From CAZNPW01 sp964575185 (lineage in GTDB: Bacteria > Pseudomonadota > Alphaproteobacteria > Rhodobacterales > Rhodobacteraceae): 64,000 nt of DNA. Position 1 is the stretch's first letter; every line of letters begins with the position of its first letter. This document shows, one piece after another, positions 22,358 to 31,128 of this stretch. Location of the stretch: assembly GCA_964575185.1 (NCBI GenBank), contig CAZNPW010000002.1, forward strand, positions 1 through 64,000. Reading direction: 5' to 3'. The translations under genes and the position numbers were made by a program. The notes below the pieces were generated by a model. That model ran no database searches and had not been told where the DNA came from. It saw nothing but the letters and a program-made list of their open reading frames with translations.

Positions 22358-23849
22358 CGCCTGCCTGCTGGCGCTGCTGCTCGCCGCCGCCCCCGCCGCG
22401 GCCGAGGAGCCGTTGTCGGCCATCGACTGGCTGTCGGAGTCGGTCGCCGCCCCGCCGCCGCCCGCGCCGCCGCCGGTGGCCGCCAGCGCCGTGCCCGACC
22501 CGGTTGCGGTGACCGCGCTCGACGGGCCGAACGTCGATGCGATCGGGCTGATGCCGCCGGCCATGACCGGCCTGCCCGCCGACCTGTGGGGCCTGGGCCG
22601 GACCGAGGACATCGCCCGCGCGCTGTCGGTCGACCGCGAGGGCAGCCTGCCCGCGCTGCGGCAGTTGCAGATCACGCTGCTGCTGGCGACCGCGCGACCG
22701 CCGGCCGACAGCGCGGGGACGGGCCTGCTGTTCCGCACGCGGATCGACCGGCTGCTCGCGCTCGGCGCGCTGGACCAGGCGGCCGCGATGCTCGACGCGG
22801 CCGACGGGACCGATGCCGAGCTGTTCCGGCGGCGGTTCGACGTGGCGCTCTTGCGCGGGACCGAGGCGCGCGCCTGCGCGCAGATGCTCGACCAGGCGGC
22901 GCTGGCCCCGACCTTTCCCGCGCGGATCTTCTGCCTTGCCCGGTCCGGCGACTGGGCCGCCGCCGCGCTGTCGCTGCGCACGGGCCTGGCGCTGGGGCAG
23001 GTCACGCCCGAGGCCGAGGCCCTGCTCGCGCGGTTCCTCGACCCGGACCTGTTCGAGGGCGAGCCCGCGCCGATGCCGCAGCGCCCCGTCACGCCGCTCG
23101 ACTGGCGGCTGTTCGAGGCGATCGGCGAGCCCCTGCCCACCGCCGGCCTGCCGCTCGCCTTCGCCTACGCCGACCTGTCCGACCGCGCCGGCTGGAAGGC
23201 GCAGGTCGAAGCGGCCGAGCGGCTGGTGCGGGCGGGCGTGATCGCGCCGAACCTGTGGCACGGGCTGTTCAGCCGCCGCGACCCGTCGGCCTCGGGCGGG
23301 GTCTGGGACCGGATCGCGCGGCTGCAGGCCTTCGAGGCGGCGCTGGCGAGCGGCGAGGCGGCGCGGATCGGGGCGGCGCTGACGGCCGTCTGGCCCGGGC
23401 TGGAGGCGGCCGAGCTGGAAGTTCCCTTCGCCACGCTCTACGGCGACCGGCTGGCGGGGCTGGCGCTCGACGGCGAGGCCGGGGGGCTGGCGCGCAGGGT
23501 GGTGTTCCTGTCGCCCGCCGCCGCGCGGCTGCCGCCGGCCGCAGGCGACGCCTTCCTGCGCGGGCTCGCCGCGGGCGACGTGCGCGACATCCCGGCCCCG
23601 GGCAATCTCGGCCGCGCGATCGCCCCGGCCTTCGCGGCAGGCGCCGTGCCCGGCCCGCAGATGCAGGCGCTGCTGGCCGACCGGCGGCTGGGCGAGGCGC
23701 TGCTGGCCGCCATGGCGATGATCGACCGGGGCGTCAGCGGCGACCTGCGCGACGTGACCGAGGGCCTGGTGCTGCTGCGCAGCGTGGGGCTCGAGGACGT
23801 GGCGCGCCGGACCGCGCTGCAGCTGATGATCCTGGAACGGCGGGGATGA
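22347..23849 (+). CDS. Secreted helical-repeat protein of unknown function
   Basis: A 500-residue protein with a signal peptide (MRTDACLLALLLAAAPAAAEE, cleaved after AAA), a proline-rich linker (PPPPAPPPV) and a long alpha-helical, Ala/Leu-rich body that looks like a solenoid of TPR-like helices. A Cys pair occurs near residues 180-200. No catalytic motif is visible. It overlaps the 44-aa gene upstream and xerD downstream (stop and start share ATGA at 23846-23849), so the three are one transcription unit. Probably periplasmic. I do not recognise a named family. Confidence 0.72.
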   Translation: MRTDACLLALLLAAAPAAAEEPLSAIDWLSESVAAPPPPAPPPVAASAVPDPVAVTALDGPNVDAIGLMPPAMTGLPADLWGLGRTEDIARALSVDREGSLPALRQLQITLLLATARPPADSAGTGLLFRTRIDRLLALGALDQAAAMLDAADGTDAELFRRRFDVALLRGTEARACAQMLDQAALAPTFPARIFCLARSGDWAAAALSLRTGLALGQVTPEAEALLARFLDPDLFEGEPAPMPQRPVTPLDWRLFEAIGEPLPTAGLPLAFAYADLSDRAGWKAQVEAAERLVRAGVIAPNLWHGLFSRRDPSASGGVWDRIARLQAFEAALASGEAARIGAALTAVWPGLEAAELEVPFATLYGDRLAGLALDGEAGGLARRVVFLSPAAARLPPAAGDAFLRGLAAGDVRDIPAPGNLGRAIAPAFAAGAVPGPQMQALLADRRLGEALLAAMAMIDRGVSGDLRDVTEGLVLLRSVGLEDVARRTALQLMILERRG

Positions 23850-24775
23850 CGGTGCATCCCGACGGCCGGCTGATCGCGGCCTTCCTCGACGCGCAGGCGG
23901 CGACCGCCGATGCCGCGCGCAACACGCGGCTTGCCTACGGCCGCGACCTGCAGGACTTCGCCGCCTGGTGCCCGCGCCCCGTGGCCGAGGCCGGGCGCGA
24001 CGACATCGTGGCCTACATCGTGCGCTGCGAGGCCGCGGGCCTGTCGGCGGCGACCCGCGCGCGGCGGCTGTCGGCGCTGCGGCAGTTCTTCCGGTTCCTC
24101 GTCGACGACGGCCACAGGGGGGACAACCCGGCGCTGCGCCTGCCCGGCCCGGCGCGGGTGAAGGCCCTGCCCGGCACGCTGACGCTGGCCGAGGTCGAGC
24201 GGCTGATCGCCGCCGCGCGCGACCTTGGCCGCAGCATCGCCGCCCGGGCGCGGCACGCGGCGCTGCTCGAACTGCTCTACGCCACCGGGCTGCGGGTCAG
24301 CGAGCTCGCCGCGCTGCCGGTGGCCGCGGTGCGCGGCGACCCGGCGATGGTGCTGGTGCGCGGCAAGGGCGGGCGCGAGCGGATGGTGCCGCTGTCGCGC
24401 CCCGCGCGCACCGCCGTCGCCGCCTGGCTGACCCACCGCGACGCCGCGGAGGAGCTCGCCCGCCGCGAGCGCGGTGCCGCCCCGTCGCGGTTCCTGTTCC
24501 CGGGCGCGGGCGCGGCGGGCCACCTGACGCGCCAGCACCTGCACGGCCTGCTGAAGGACATGGCCGTCGCCGCGGGCATCGCGCCGTCGCGCGTGACCCC
24601 GCACGTCCTGCGCCATGCCTTCGCCACGCACCTCTTGCAGGGCGGGGCGGACCTGCGGGTGATCCAGACGCTGCTCGGCCACGCCGACATCGCCACGACC
24701 GAGATCTACACCCACGTCGCGGGGGACCACCTGCGCGACCTAGTGCTGACGAAACACCCGCTGGCGGGTGACTGA
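23846..24775 (+). CDS. xerD: Tyrosine recombinase XerD
   Basis: A 309-residue tyrosine recombinase that with XerC resolves chromosome dimers at dif. The N-terminal SAM-like core-binding domain includes NTRLAYGRDLQDFAAW. All catalytic residues are visible: Arg in ATGLRVSELAAL, Lys in VRGKGGRERMVPL, His-x-x-Arg in TPHVLRHAFATHLL, His in LLGHADIATTEIY and the nucleophile Tyr in EIYTHV. Start at the ATG at 23846 overlapping the upstream stop. The XerD rather than XerC call rests on sequence feel and on its place next to aroK, common in Rhodobacteraceae. Confidence 0.88.
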   Translation: MTVHPDGRLIAAFLDAQAATADAARNTRLAYGRDLQDFAAWCPRPVAEAGRDDIVAYIVRCEAAGLSAATRARRLSALRQFFRFLVDDGHRGDNPALRLPGPARVKALPGTLTLAEVERLIAAARDLGRSIAARARHAALLELLYATGLRVSELAALPVAAVRGDPAMVLVRGKGGRERMVPLSRPARTAVAAWLTHRDAAEELARRERGAAPSRFLFPGAGAAGHLTRQHLHGLLKDMAVAAGIAPSRVTPHVLRHAFATHLLQGGADLRVIQTLLGHADIATTEIYTHVAGDHLRDLVLTKHPLAGD

Positions 24776-24788
24776 GCCGCGGGGCGAG

Positions 24789-24810
24789 GTCCCGGCCTGC
24801 GGCCCGGGAC
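24789..24810. repeat. REP-like palindrome
   Basis: GTCCCGG (24789-24795) pairs with CCGGGAC (24804-24810) and is followed by GCGG. It is the same family as the 62-bp units at 371-527, in opposite orientation. It lies just after xerD and may end or stabilise that transcript. Confidence 0.65.
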
Positions 24811-24875
24811 GCGGAGGGATTTCCCGCGCGAATGGCCGCAGGGGCGTGGGCCGCGGGCGTGGTAGGCTTGCCGCC

Positions 24876-25232
24876 ATGCGCCGATTCCCGTTGCCCGCCC
24901 TGCTCGCGCTTCTGCCCGCCATGGCGCAGGCGCAGGCGCAGGCGCAGGGCTGCACCTCGTTCGTCGCCTCGGTCTGCGCGGACCCCGGGGCCGGGGCCGG
25001 GGTGTCGCCGCGGGTCATCCGCATCGCCCCCCGGGTGCCGCCCTTCGCGGTCGGCGACACCTTCCCGCTGGCCGGAGCCAGCCCGCTGATGGACCCCGCA
25101 CGCTACGCGCTGCCGCCGGCCGCCGACGGCTGGCGCTACTATCGCCTGCGCCCCTGGGTCTTCCGCGTCGACACGGCGACCGGCCGGGTGCTCGAGGTGG
25201 TGACCGGCGGCAACCGCGGGATGCTGCGCTAG
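24876..25232 (+). CDS. Small secreted protein, unknown function
   Basis: A 118-residue protein with a signal peptide (MRRFPLPALLALLPAMAQAQ) and a mature part containing two Cys (GCTSFVASVCAD) and a tail resembling a short beta-rich domain (WRYYRLRPWVFRVDTATGRV, broken here as WRYYRLRPWVFRVD). The tail pattern, ending VLEVVTGGN, is seen in small periplasmic proteins of Rhodobacteraceae with RcnB-like character, but I cannot assign it. Start at the ATG at 24876. It stands alone between xerD and the polyol operon. Confidence 0.62.
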   Translation: MRRFPLPALLALLPAMAQAQAQAQGCTSFVASVCADPGAGAGVSPRVIRIAPRVPPFAVGDTFPLAGASPLMDPARYALPPAADGWRYYRLRPWVFRVDTATGRVLEVVTGGNRGMLR

Positions 25233-25246
25233 GGTCGCCGAATCTG

Positions 25247-25302
25247 TTGACAGGCGCGTCACGGTTATGTGAGCAATAGCCCACGACGGGGGTAATTGCT
25301 CA
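25247..25302 (+). promoter_or_regulatory. Candidate promoter and operator of the polyol operon
   Basis: A consensus-like TTGACA lies at 25247-25252. Downstream is an inverted repeat, TGAGCAAT (25270-25277) and ATTGCTCA (25295-25302), perfect over 8 bp with a 17-bp spacer, placed where the -10 and start site would be. This looks like the operator of a sugar-responsive regulator (SorC/DeoR-type regulators control such operons), though no regulator gene is in the window next to it. No good -10 hexamer was seen at standard spacing. Confidence 0.55.
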
Positions 25303-25324
25303 TCCCCGCGAGGGAGGATGACCG

Positions 25325-26635
25325 ATGAAGACACCGCTGCGCGCCCTGCTGGGCGCGACGGCCCTGTGCGCCCTGTCCGGGGTGGCCATGGCCCAGACCA
25401 CCATCACCGTCGCCACCGTGAACAACGGCGACATGATCCGCATGCAGGGGCTGATGAGCGAGTTCAACGCGCTCTACCCCGACATCACCGTCGAATGGGT
25501 GACGCTGGAAGAGAACGTCCTGCGCGAGCGCGTCACGACCGACATCGCCACCAAGGGCGGCCAGTTCGACGTGCTGACGATCGGCACCTACGAGGTTCCG
25601 ATCTGGGGCCGCCAGGGCTGGCTCGTGTCGCTGAACGACCTGCCGGCGGAATGGGACGCGGCCGACCTCTTGCCCGCCATCGCGGGCGGCCTGACGGTCG
25701 ACGGCAACCTCTATGCCGCGCCGTTCTACGGCGAAAGCTCGATGGTGATGTATCGCACCGACCTGATGCAGAAGGCCGGGCTGACCATGCCCGACGCGCC
25801 GACCTGGGCCGACATCAAGACCGCCGCCGCCGCGATGACCGACAAGGAGGCGGGCATCTACGGCATCTGCCTGCGCGGCAAGGCGGGCTGGGGCGAGAAC
25901 ATGGCCTTCCTGACCGCGATGTCGAACAGCTTCGGCGCGCGCTGGTTCGACATGGACTGGAAGCCCCAGTTCGACCAGCCGCAGTGGCGCGAGACGCTGA
26001 CGACCTACCTCGACCTGATGAACAGCTACGGGCCTCCGGGGGCGAGCAACAACGGGTTCAACGAGAACCTTGCGCTGTTCCAGCAGGGCAAGTGCGGGAT
26101 GTGGATCGACGCCACGGTGGCCGCGTCCTTCGTGACGGGCAAGGATTCGACCGTGGCCGACAGCGTGGGCTTCGCGCTCGCGCCCGACAACGGGCTGGGC
26201 AAGCGGTCGAACTGGCTCTGGGCCTGGTCGCTGGCGATCCCGGCGGGATCGGATTCGGTCGACGCGGCGAAGACCTTCGTGGCCTGGGCCACGTCGAAGG
26301 AATACACCGCGCTCGTGGCCTCGAAGGAGGGCTGGGCGAACGTGCCCCCGGGCACCCGGTCGTCGCTCTATGCGAACCCGGAGTATGCGAAGGTGCCCTT
26401 CGCCAAGATGACGCTCGACAGCATCAACTCCGCCGACCCGAACAACCCGACGGTCGAGCCCGTGCCCTACACGGGCGTGCAGTTCGTGGCGATCCCCGAG
26501 TTCCAGGGCCTCGGCACCGCGGTGGGCCAGCAGTTCAGCGCGGTCCTGGCCGGGACCACGACGCTCGATGACGCGCTGACCGCGAGCCAGCAGCTCGTCA
26601 CCGACGAGATGACGCGGGCCGGCTACATCAAGTGA
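25325..26635 (+). CDS. smoE: Polyol ABC transporter substrate-binding protein SmoE-like
   Basis: A 436-residue periplasmic binding protein of the extracellular solute-binding protein family 1. The signal peptide is MKTPLRALLGATALCALSG with cleavage after AMA; mature sequence starts QTTITVATVNNGDMIRMQ. WVTLEENVLRERVTTDIA, FDVLTIGTYEVP, YAAPFYGESSMVMYR and GMWIDATVAASFV are typical of sorbitol/mannitol binding proteins. Start at the ATG at 25325 after AGGGAGG. It leads the polyol operon and would deliver polyols to SmoF/SmoG. A pair of strong hairpins follows the stop, fitting higher expression of the binding protein. Confidence 0.9.
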   Translation: MKTPLRALLGATALCALSGVAMAQTTITVATVNNGDMIRMQGLMSEFNALYPDITVEWVTLEENVLRERVTTDIATKGGQFDVLTIGTYEVPIWGRQGWLVSLNDLPAEWDAADLLPAIAGGLTVDGNLYAAPFYGESSMVMYRTDLMQKAGLTMPDAPTWADIKTAAAAMTDKEAGIYGICLRGKAGWGENMAFLTAMSNSFGARWFDMDWKPQFDQPQWRETLTTYLDLMNSYGPPGASNNGFNENLALFQQGKCGMWIDATVAASFVTGKDSTVADSVGFALAPDNGLGKRSNWLWAWSLAIPAGSDSVDAAKTFVAWATSKEYTALVASKEGWANVPPGTRSSLYANPEYAKVPFAKMTLDSINSADPNNPTVEPVPYTGVQFVAIPEFQGLGTAVGQQFSAVLAGTTTLDDALTASQQLVTDEMTRAGYIK

Positions 26636-26641
26636 GGCAAG

Positions 26642-26687
26642 GCGCGGCCCCCGGCGGGGGCCGCGCGACCGCCGGCCGCAGGCCGGC
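26642..26687 (+). other. Two intercistronic hairpins after smoE
   Basis: GCGCGGCCCCC (26642-26652) pairs with 26656-26666 (11 bp, 3-nt loop), then GCCGGCC (26671-26677) with GGCCGGC (26681-26687). Hairpins at this place in ABC operons commonly protect the binding-protein mRNA or attenuate read-through into the permease genes. No T-run follows, so full termination is unlikely. Confidence 0.7.
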
Positions 26688-26709
26688 CCCACGGGAAAGG
26701 CACGCCCCC

Positions 26710-27582
26710 ATGGCCACCGCGCATTCGCGCGCCCTGTCGCGCTTCATGGTCGCACCGTCGGTCATCCTGCTGTTTCTGTGGATGATCGTGCCGCTGGCGA
26801 TGACGCTGTATTTCTCGACGCTGCGCTACAACCTGCTCAATCCGATGGTGGGCGGCTTCGTCGGCTTCGACAACTACGCCTACTTCATCGGCAACCCGGC
26901 CTTCTGGACGAGCATCTGGAACACGCTGGTGCTGGTGGGGGGCGTGCTGGTCATCACCATCTTCGGGGGCATCCTGCTCGCGCTGCTGCTCGACCAGCCG
27001 TTCTGGGGCCAGGGGATCGTGCGGATCATGGTGATCGCGCCGTTCTTCGTGATGCCGACGGTGAGCGCGCTGGTCTGGCAGAACATGTTCATGGACCCGG
27101 TGAACGGCTTCTTCGCCCACCTCGCGCGCGGGCTGGGGATGGCGCCCTACGACTGGCTTTCGCGCAGCCCGATGCTCTCGATCATCATCATCGTGGCCTG
27201 GCAGTGGCTGCCGTTCTCGACGCTGATCCTGCTGACGGCGCTGCAGAGCCTTGACCGCGAGCAGATGGAGGCGGCCGAGATGGACGGCGCGCCGCCCTTG
27301 AGCCGGTTCTGGCACCTGACGCTGCCGCACCTGACGCGGGCGATCACGGTGGTGCTCTTGATCCAGACGATCTTCCTTCTGTCGGTCTATGCCGAGATCC
27401 TGGTGACCACGAACGGCGGCCCGGGGACGGCGACGACGACGATCACTTACCTGGTCTATGTCCAGAGCCTTCTGAACTTCGACGTGGGGGCCGGGGCGGC
27501 GGGCGGGATCATCGCGGTGATCCTGGCCAACATCGTCGCGATCTTCCTGATGCGGATGATCGGGAAGAACCTCGATGCGTGA
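26710..27582 (+). CDS. smoF: Polyol ABC transporter permease SmoF-like
   Basis: A 290-residue inner-membrane permease of the MalF-like group with six predicted transmembrane helices, the first being PSVILLFLWMIVPLAMTLYF. The EAA loop that docks the ATPase reads EQMEAAEMDGAPPLSRFWHL, followed by LPHLTRAITVVLL. Start at the ATG at 26710 (MATAHSRAL); the frame opens earlier but that part contains the hairpins. Together with SmoG it forms the membrane channel for polyol uptake. Confidence 0.9.
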   Translation: MATAHSRALSRFMVAPSVILLFLWMIVPLAMTLYFSTLRYNLLNPMVGGFVGFDNYAYFIGNPAFWTSIWNTLVLVGGVLVITIFGGILLALLLDQPFWGQGIVRIMVIAPFFVMPTVSALVWQNMFMDPVNGFFAHLARGLGMAPYDWLSRSPMLSIIIIVAWQWLPFSTLILLTALQSLDREQMEAAEMDGAPPLSRFWHLTLPHLTRAITVVLLIQTIFLLSVYAEILVTTNGGPGTATTTITYLVYVQSLLNFDVGAGAAGGIIAVILANIVAIFLMRMIGKNLDA

Positions 27583-27596
27583 TCACGGGACACCCG

Positions 27597-27673
27597 CCCC
27601 GGGCCTGACCCGGGGCCTCCCCCTCCGCCGCCGCGCCGTGGGTCGGGTGGAGGTCCCGGATCGGGTCCGGGAC
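27597..27673. repeat. Two palindromes between smoF and smoG, one REP-like
   Basis: CCCCGGG-CCTGA-CCCGGGG (27597-27615) and GTCCCGGA-TCGGG-TCCGGGAC (27653-27673). The second belongs to the REP-like family seen at 371-527 and 24789-24810. They occupy the 147-bp gap between the two permease genes; no gene is present in that gap. Confidence 0.65.
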
Positions 27674-27729
27674 GCGGGAACGCTTGCGGACCCGTCGCGC
27701 ATCCACCTCACCGGCAGGAGCTGAGCCCC

Positions 27730-28560
27730 ATGGCCCGCACCGCATCCCCCGCCGCCAAGGCCGCGACCACGGTCGCCGCCTGGACGGTCGGCTTCGTGAT
27801 CTTCTTCCCGATCCTGTGGATCACGATCCTCGCCTTCCGGGTGGAGGGCGACGCGATCCGCCCGCCGCTGGAGGTGCTGACGGCGCCCTGGACGCTCGCC
27901 ACCTTCGCCGAGGTGCAGGAGCGGTCGAACTACCTGCGGTTCTTCTGGAACTCGGTCTTCCTGTCGATCGGGTCCACGCTGCTCGCGCTGTTGATCGCCA
28001 TACCGGCGGCCTGGGCGATGGCCTTCCAGCCGGGCAGGCGGACCAAGGACCTGCTGATGTGGATGCTGTCGACCAAGATGATGCCCGCGGTCGGCGTGCT
28101 GATCCCGATGTATCTGCTGTTCAACCGCTTCGGCCTTCTGGACAACCGCTGGGCGCTGCTGGTCGTGCTGACGATGGTGAACCTGCCGATCGTGGTCTGG
28201 ATGCTGTATACGTATTTCAAGGAGATTCCGGCGGAGATCCTCGAGGCGGCGCGGATGGACGGGGCGGGGCTCTGGGCCGAGGTCGCGCATGTGCTGACGC
28301 CGATGGCGGTGCCCGGCATCGCCTCGACCCTGCTTCTGAACATCATCCTGGCCTGGAACGAGGCCTTCTGGACGCTGCGGCTGACCACCATCGCCGCGGC
28401 CCCGCTGACCGCCTTCATCGCGAGCTACTCCAGCCCCGAGGGGCTGTTCTACGCGAAGCTTTCCGCCGCGTCGGTCATGGCCATCGCGCCGATCGTCATC
28501 CTTGGCTGGTTCAGCCAGAAGCAACTCGTCCGCGGCCTGACCTTCGGTGCAGTGAAGTGA
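27730..28560 (+). CDS. smoG: Polyol ABC transporter permease SmoG-like
   Basis: A 276-residue MalG-type permease with six predicted helices. The EAA loop is EILEAARMDGAGLWAEVAHV, followed by LTPMAVPGIAS. STKMMPAVGVLIPMYLLFNR, upstream of the loop, is typical of polyol and sugar MalG homologues. Start at the ATG at 27730 after CAGGAG. It partners SmoF; the ATPase gene follows 29 bp after the stop. Confidence 0.9.
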   Translation: MARTASPAAKAATTVAAWTVGFVIFFPILWITILAFRVEGDAIRPPLEVLTAPWTLATFAEVQERSNYLRFFWNSVFLSIGSTLLALLIAIPAAWAMAFQPGRRTKDLLMWMLSTKMMPAVGVLIPMYLLFNRFGLLDNRWALLVVLTMVNLPIVVWMLYTYFKEIPAEILEAARMDGAGLWAEVAHVLTPMAVPGIASTLLLNIILAWNEAFWTLRLTTIAAAPLTAFIASYSSPEGLFYAKLSAASVMAIAPIVILGWFSQKQLVRGLTFGAVK

Positions 28561-28589
28561 CCGGGGCGGCGCGGTAAAGTGAGGACATG

Positions 28590-29582
28590 ATGGGTCAAAT
28601 CTCTCTCAGCCAGGTCACAAAGTCCTTCGGCGAGGTCACGGTCATCCCGCCCCTGGACCTGTCGATCACCGACGGGGAGTTCGTGGTCTTCGTCGGCCCC
28701 TCGGGCTGCGGCAAGTCCACGCTGCTGCGGCTGATCGCGGGGCTGGAGGATACGTCGAGCGGCACGATCAGCATCGACGGGCGCGAGGCGACCGACCTGC
28801 CCCCGGCGAAGCGGGGGCTGGCGATGGTGTTCCAGTCCTACGCGCTCTACCCGCACATGAGCGTGCGGAAGAACATCGCCTTCCCGTTGAAGATGGCGGG
28901 CCTGACCGAGGCGCAGCAGAACGCCAAGGTGGACGCGGCGGCGAAGGTGCTGAACCTGTCGGCCTATCTCGACCGCCGGCCGGGGCAGCTGTCGGGCGGC
29001 CAGCGGCAGCGGGTCGCGATCGGGCGGGCGATCGTGCGGGAGCCCGCGGCCTTCCTGTTCGACGAGCCGCTGTCGAACCTGGATGCCGCGCTGCGGGTGA
29101 CGATGCGGCAGGAGATTTCCGAGCTGCACCAGACGCTGAAGACGACGATGATCTACGTCACCCACGACCAGGTCGAGGCGATGACCATGGCCGACAAGAT
29201 CGTGGTGCTGAACGCCGGGCGGATCGAGCAGGTGGGCAGCCCGCTCGACCTTTACAACCGCCCGGCGAACCTGTTCGTCGCGGGCTTCATCGGCAGCCCG
29301 AAGATGAACCTGATCGAGGGTGCGGCGGCGCAGGCGCAGGGGGCCGCGACCATCGGCGTGCGGCCCGAGCATATCGCGGTGGGGTCGGGCGACTGGCAAG
29401 GCACCGTCGGGCTGACCGAGCACCTGGGGTCGGACACCTTCCTGAAGGTCGCGGTCGACGGGGTGGGCACGCTGACCGTGCGGACGCCCGGCGACGTGGC
29501 GACCAACCCGGGCGACCGCGTGCGGCTGGCCCCGGTGCCGGGCAAGGTCCACCGCTTCGACCGCGAGGGGCGCGCGCTGTGA
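28590..29582 (+). CDS. smoK: Polyol ABC transporter ATPase SmoK-like
   Basis: A 330-residue MalK/UgpC-type ATPase that powers polyol import. Walker A GPSGCGKSTLLRLIAG, Q-loop MVFQSYALYPHMSV, signature LSGGQRQRVAIGRAIV, Walker B FLFDEPLSNLDA and the switch His in THDQVEAMT are all intact. The C-terminal OB-type regulatory domain includes NRPANLFVAGFIGSP and IGVRPEHI. Two adjacent ATGs (28587, 28590) are possible; GAGG is only two bases before the first, so I prefer the second. The stop overlaps the smoS GTG start. Confidence 0.93.
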   Translation: MGQISLSQVTKSFGEVTVIPPLDLSITDGEFVVFVGPSGCGKSTLLRLIAGLEDTSSGTISIDGREATDLPPAKRGLAMVFQSYALYPHMSVRKNIAFPLKMAGLTEAQQNAKVDAAAKVLNLSAYLDRRPGQLSGGQRQRVAIGRAIVREPAAFLFDEPLSNLDAALRVTMRQEISELHQTLKTTMIYVTHDQVEAMTMADKIVVLNAGRIEQVGSPLDLYNRPANLFVAGFIGSPKMNLIEGAAAQAQGAATIGVRPEHIAVGSGDWQGTVGLTEHLGSDTFLKVAVDGVGTLTVRTPGDVATNPGDRVRLAPVPGKVHRFDREGRAL

Positions 29583-30364
29583 GGCTGCAGGGCAGGACCG
29601 CGCTCGTCACCGGGGCGGCGCGCGGCATCGGGCTCGCCTTCGCGCGGGCCTACATCGCCGAGGGCGCGACGGTGGTGCTGGGCGACATCAACGAAGCCGC
29701 CGTGCGGGCCGCCGCGCAGGGCCTGGGGCCGAAGGCCATTCCGATCGTGCTGGACGTCACCTCCCCGTCCAGCATCGAGGCCACCGTGGCCGCGAGTGTC
29801 GCGGCCACGGGTGCGCTCGACATCCTGGTGAACAACGCGGCGCTGTTCGACGCGGCCCCCATCGTCGAGATCACGCGCGAGAGCTATGACCGGCTGTTCG
29901 CGGTGAACGTGGCGGGGTGCCTGTTCATGATGCAGGCGGCGGCGCGGCAGATGATCGCGCAGAACCTTCAGTCTCCCGGCCGGGGCGGCAAGATCATCAA
30001 CATGGCCTCGCAGGCGGGGCGGCGCGGGGAGAGCCTGGTGGCCGTCTACTGTGCGACGAAGGCCGCCGTCATCAGCCTGACGCAGAGCGCGGGGCTGAAC
30101 CTGATTTCCCACGGGATCAATGTCAACGCCATCGCGCCCGGCGTGGTCGACGGCGCGCACTGGGACCATGTGGACAGCCTGTTCGCGCGCTACGAGGGCA
30201 AGGCACCCGGCCAGAAGAAGCGCGAGGTGGGCGCGGCGGTGCCCGCGGGCCGGATGGGCACGGCGGAGGACCTGCTGGGGATGGCCGTGTTCCTGGCCAG
30301 CAAGGACAGCGACTATTGCGTGGCGCAGACCTACGGCGTCGACGGCGGGAACTGGATGGCATGA
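29579..30364 (+). CDS. smoS: Sorbitol dehydrogenase SmoS-like (SDR)
   Basis: A 261-residue classical short-chain dehydrogenase, very like Rhodobacter SmoS, which oxidises D-glucitol to D-fructose (also galactitol) with NAD. TGAARGIGLAFARAYIAEGA binds the cofactor, NNAALFD follows, and the active site shows Ser in NMASQAGRRG and Tyr-x3-Lys in YCATKAAV. INVNAIAPGVVDGAHWDHVD (broken as NVNAIAPGVVDGAHW) is characteristic. It starts with GTG at 29579 overlapping the smoK stop; its own stop overlaps the next gene as ATGA. A fully coupled gene of the operon. Confidence 0.92.
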   Translation: MRLQGRTALVTGAARGIGLAFARAYIAEGATVVLGDINEAAVRAAAQGLGPKAIPIVLDVTSPSSIEATVAASVAATGALDILVNNAALFDAAPIVEITRESYDRLFAVNVAGCLFMMQAAARQMIAQNLQSPGRGGKIINMASQAGRRGESLVAVYCATKAAVISLTQSAGLNLISHGINVNAIAPGVVDGAHWDHVDSLFARYEGKAPGQKKREVGAAVPAGRMGTAEDLLGMAVFLASKDSDYCVAQTYGVDGGNWMA

Positions 30365-31113
30365 GCTACCTGCCGCGCTTCCGGCTGGACGGCGAGGTGG
30401 CGCTGGTCACCGGCGCGGGCCGGGGCATCGGGCTTTCCTGCGCCGCGGCGCTGGCCGAGGCGGGGGCGCGGGTCTGGCTGATGGAGCCGGACCTGGACGT
30501 CGCGCGCGCGGCTGCGGGGACGCTGGACGGCGATGTCCGTGCGGTCGCGGGCGACGTGACCGACAGCGCGGCGATGGAGGCGCTGGCCGGGCGGCTGGAG
30601 GTCAGCGTGCTGGTCAACAACGCGGCGATCGGCCAGTCGGGGATCGGGGCCGAGGACGTGGCCGACGCCGACTGGGCGCGGATGCTGCGGGTGAACCTCG
30701 ACGGGCTGTTCTTCGCCAGCCGCGCCTTCGGGCGGGGGATGCTGGCGCGGGGGCGGGGGGCGGTGGTGAACCTCGGCTCGATGTCGGGCACGATCGTCAA
30801 CCGCCACCAGCCGCAGGCGGCCTACAACACCTCGAAGGCCGCGGTGCATCACCTGACGCGGTCGCTCGCCGCCGAATGGGCGGGGCGGGGGGTGCGGGTC
30901 AACGCGGTGGCGCCGACCTACATCGAGACGGCGATGACGATGGCGGTGCCGGAGAACCTGCCGCGCATCCCGCAGTGGATCCGCGACACGCCGATGGGCC
31001 GGATGGGCCGGCCCGACGAGGTCGCGGCGGCCGTCCTGTTCCTGTCTTCGCCCGCCGCCAGCCTGATCACCGGCGCGATCCTGCCGGTCGACGGCGGCTT
31101 CACCTGCTGGTAG
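30361..31113 (+). CDS. SDR-family polyol/sugar dehydrogenase
   Basis: A 250-residue classical SDR distinct from SmoS: VTGAGRGIGLSCAAALAEAG for NAD binding, VLVNNAAIG, Ser in LGSMSGTIVNR, and Tyr-x3-Lys in AAYNTSKAAVHHL. The tail LITGAILPVDGGFTCW is typical of arabinitol/xylitol-type dehydrogenases. Its ATG overlaps the smoS stop and mtlK starts 15 bp after it, so it belongs to the operon. It probably widens the range of polyols that can be oxidised (for instance D-arabinitol), which is inference. In the described R. sphaeroides smo operon mtlK follows smoS directly. Confidence 0.85.
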   Translation: MSYLPRFRLDGEVALVTGAGRGIGLSCAAALAEAGARVWLMEPDLDVARAAAGTLDGDVRAVAGDVTDSAAMEALAGRLEVSVLVNNAAIGQSGIGAEDVADADWARMLRVNLDGLFFASRAFGRGMLARGRGAVVNLGSMSGTIVNRHQPQAAYNTSKAAVHHLTRSLAAEWAGRGVRVNAVAPTYIETAMTMAVPENLPRIPQWIRDTPMGRMGRPDEVAAAVLFLSSPAASLITGAILPVDGGFTCW

Positions 31114-31128
31114 ACCCCGGAAGATCCC

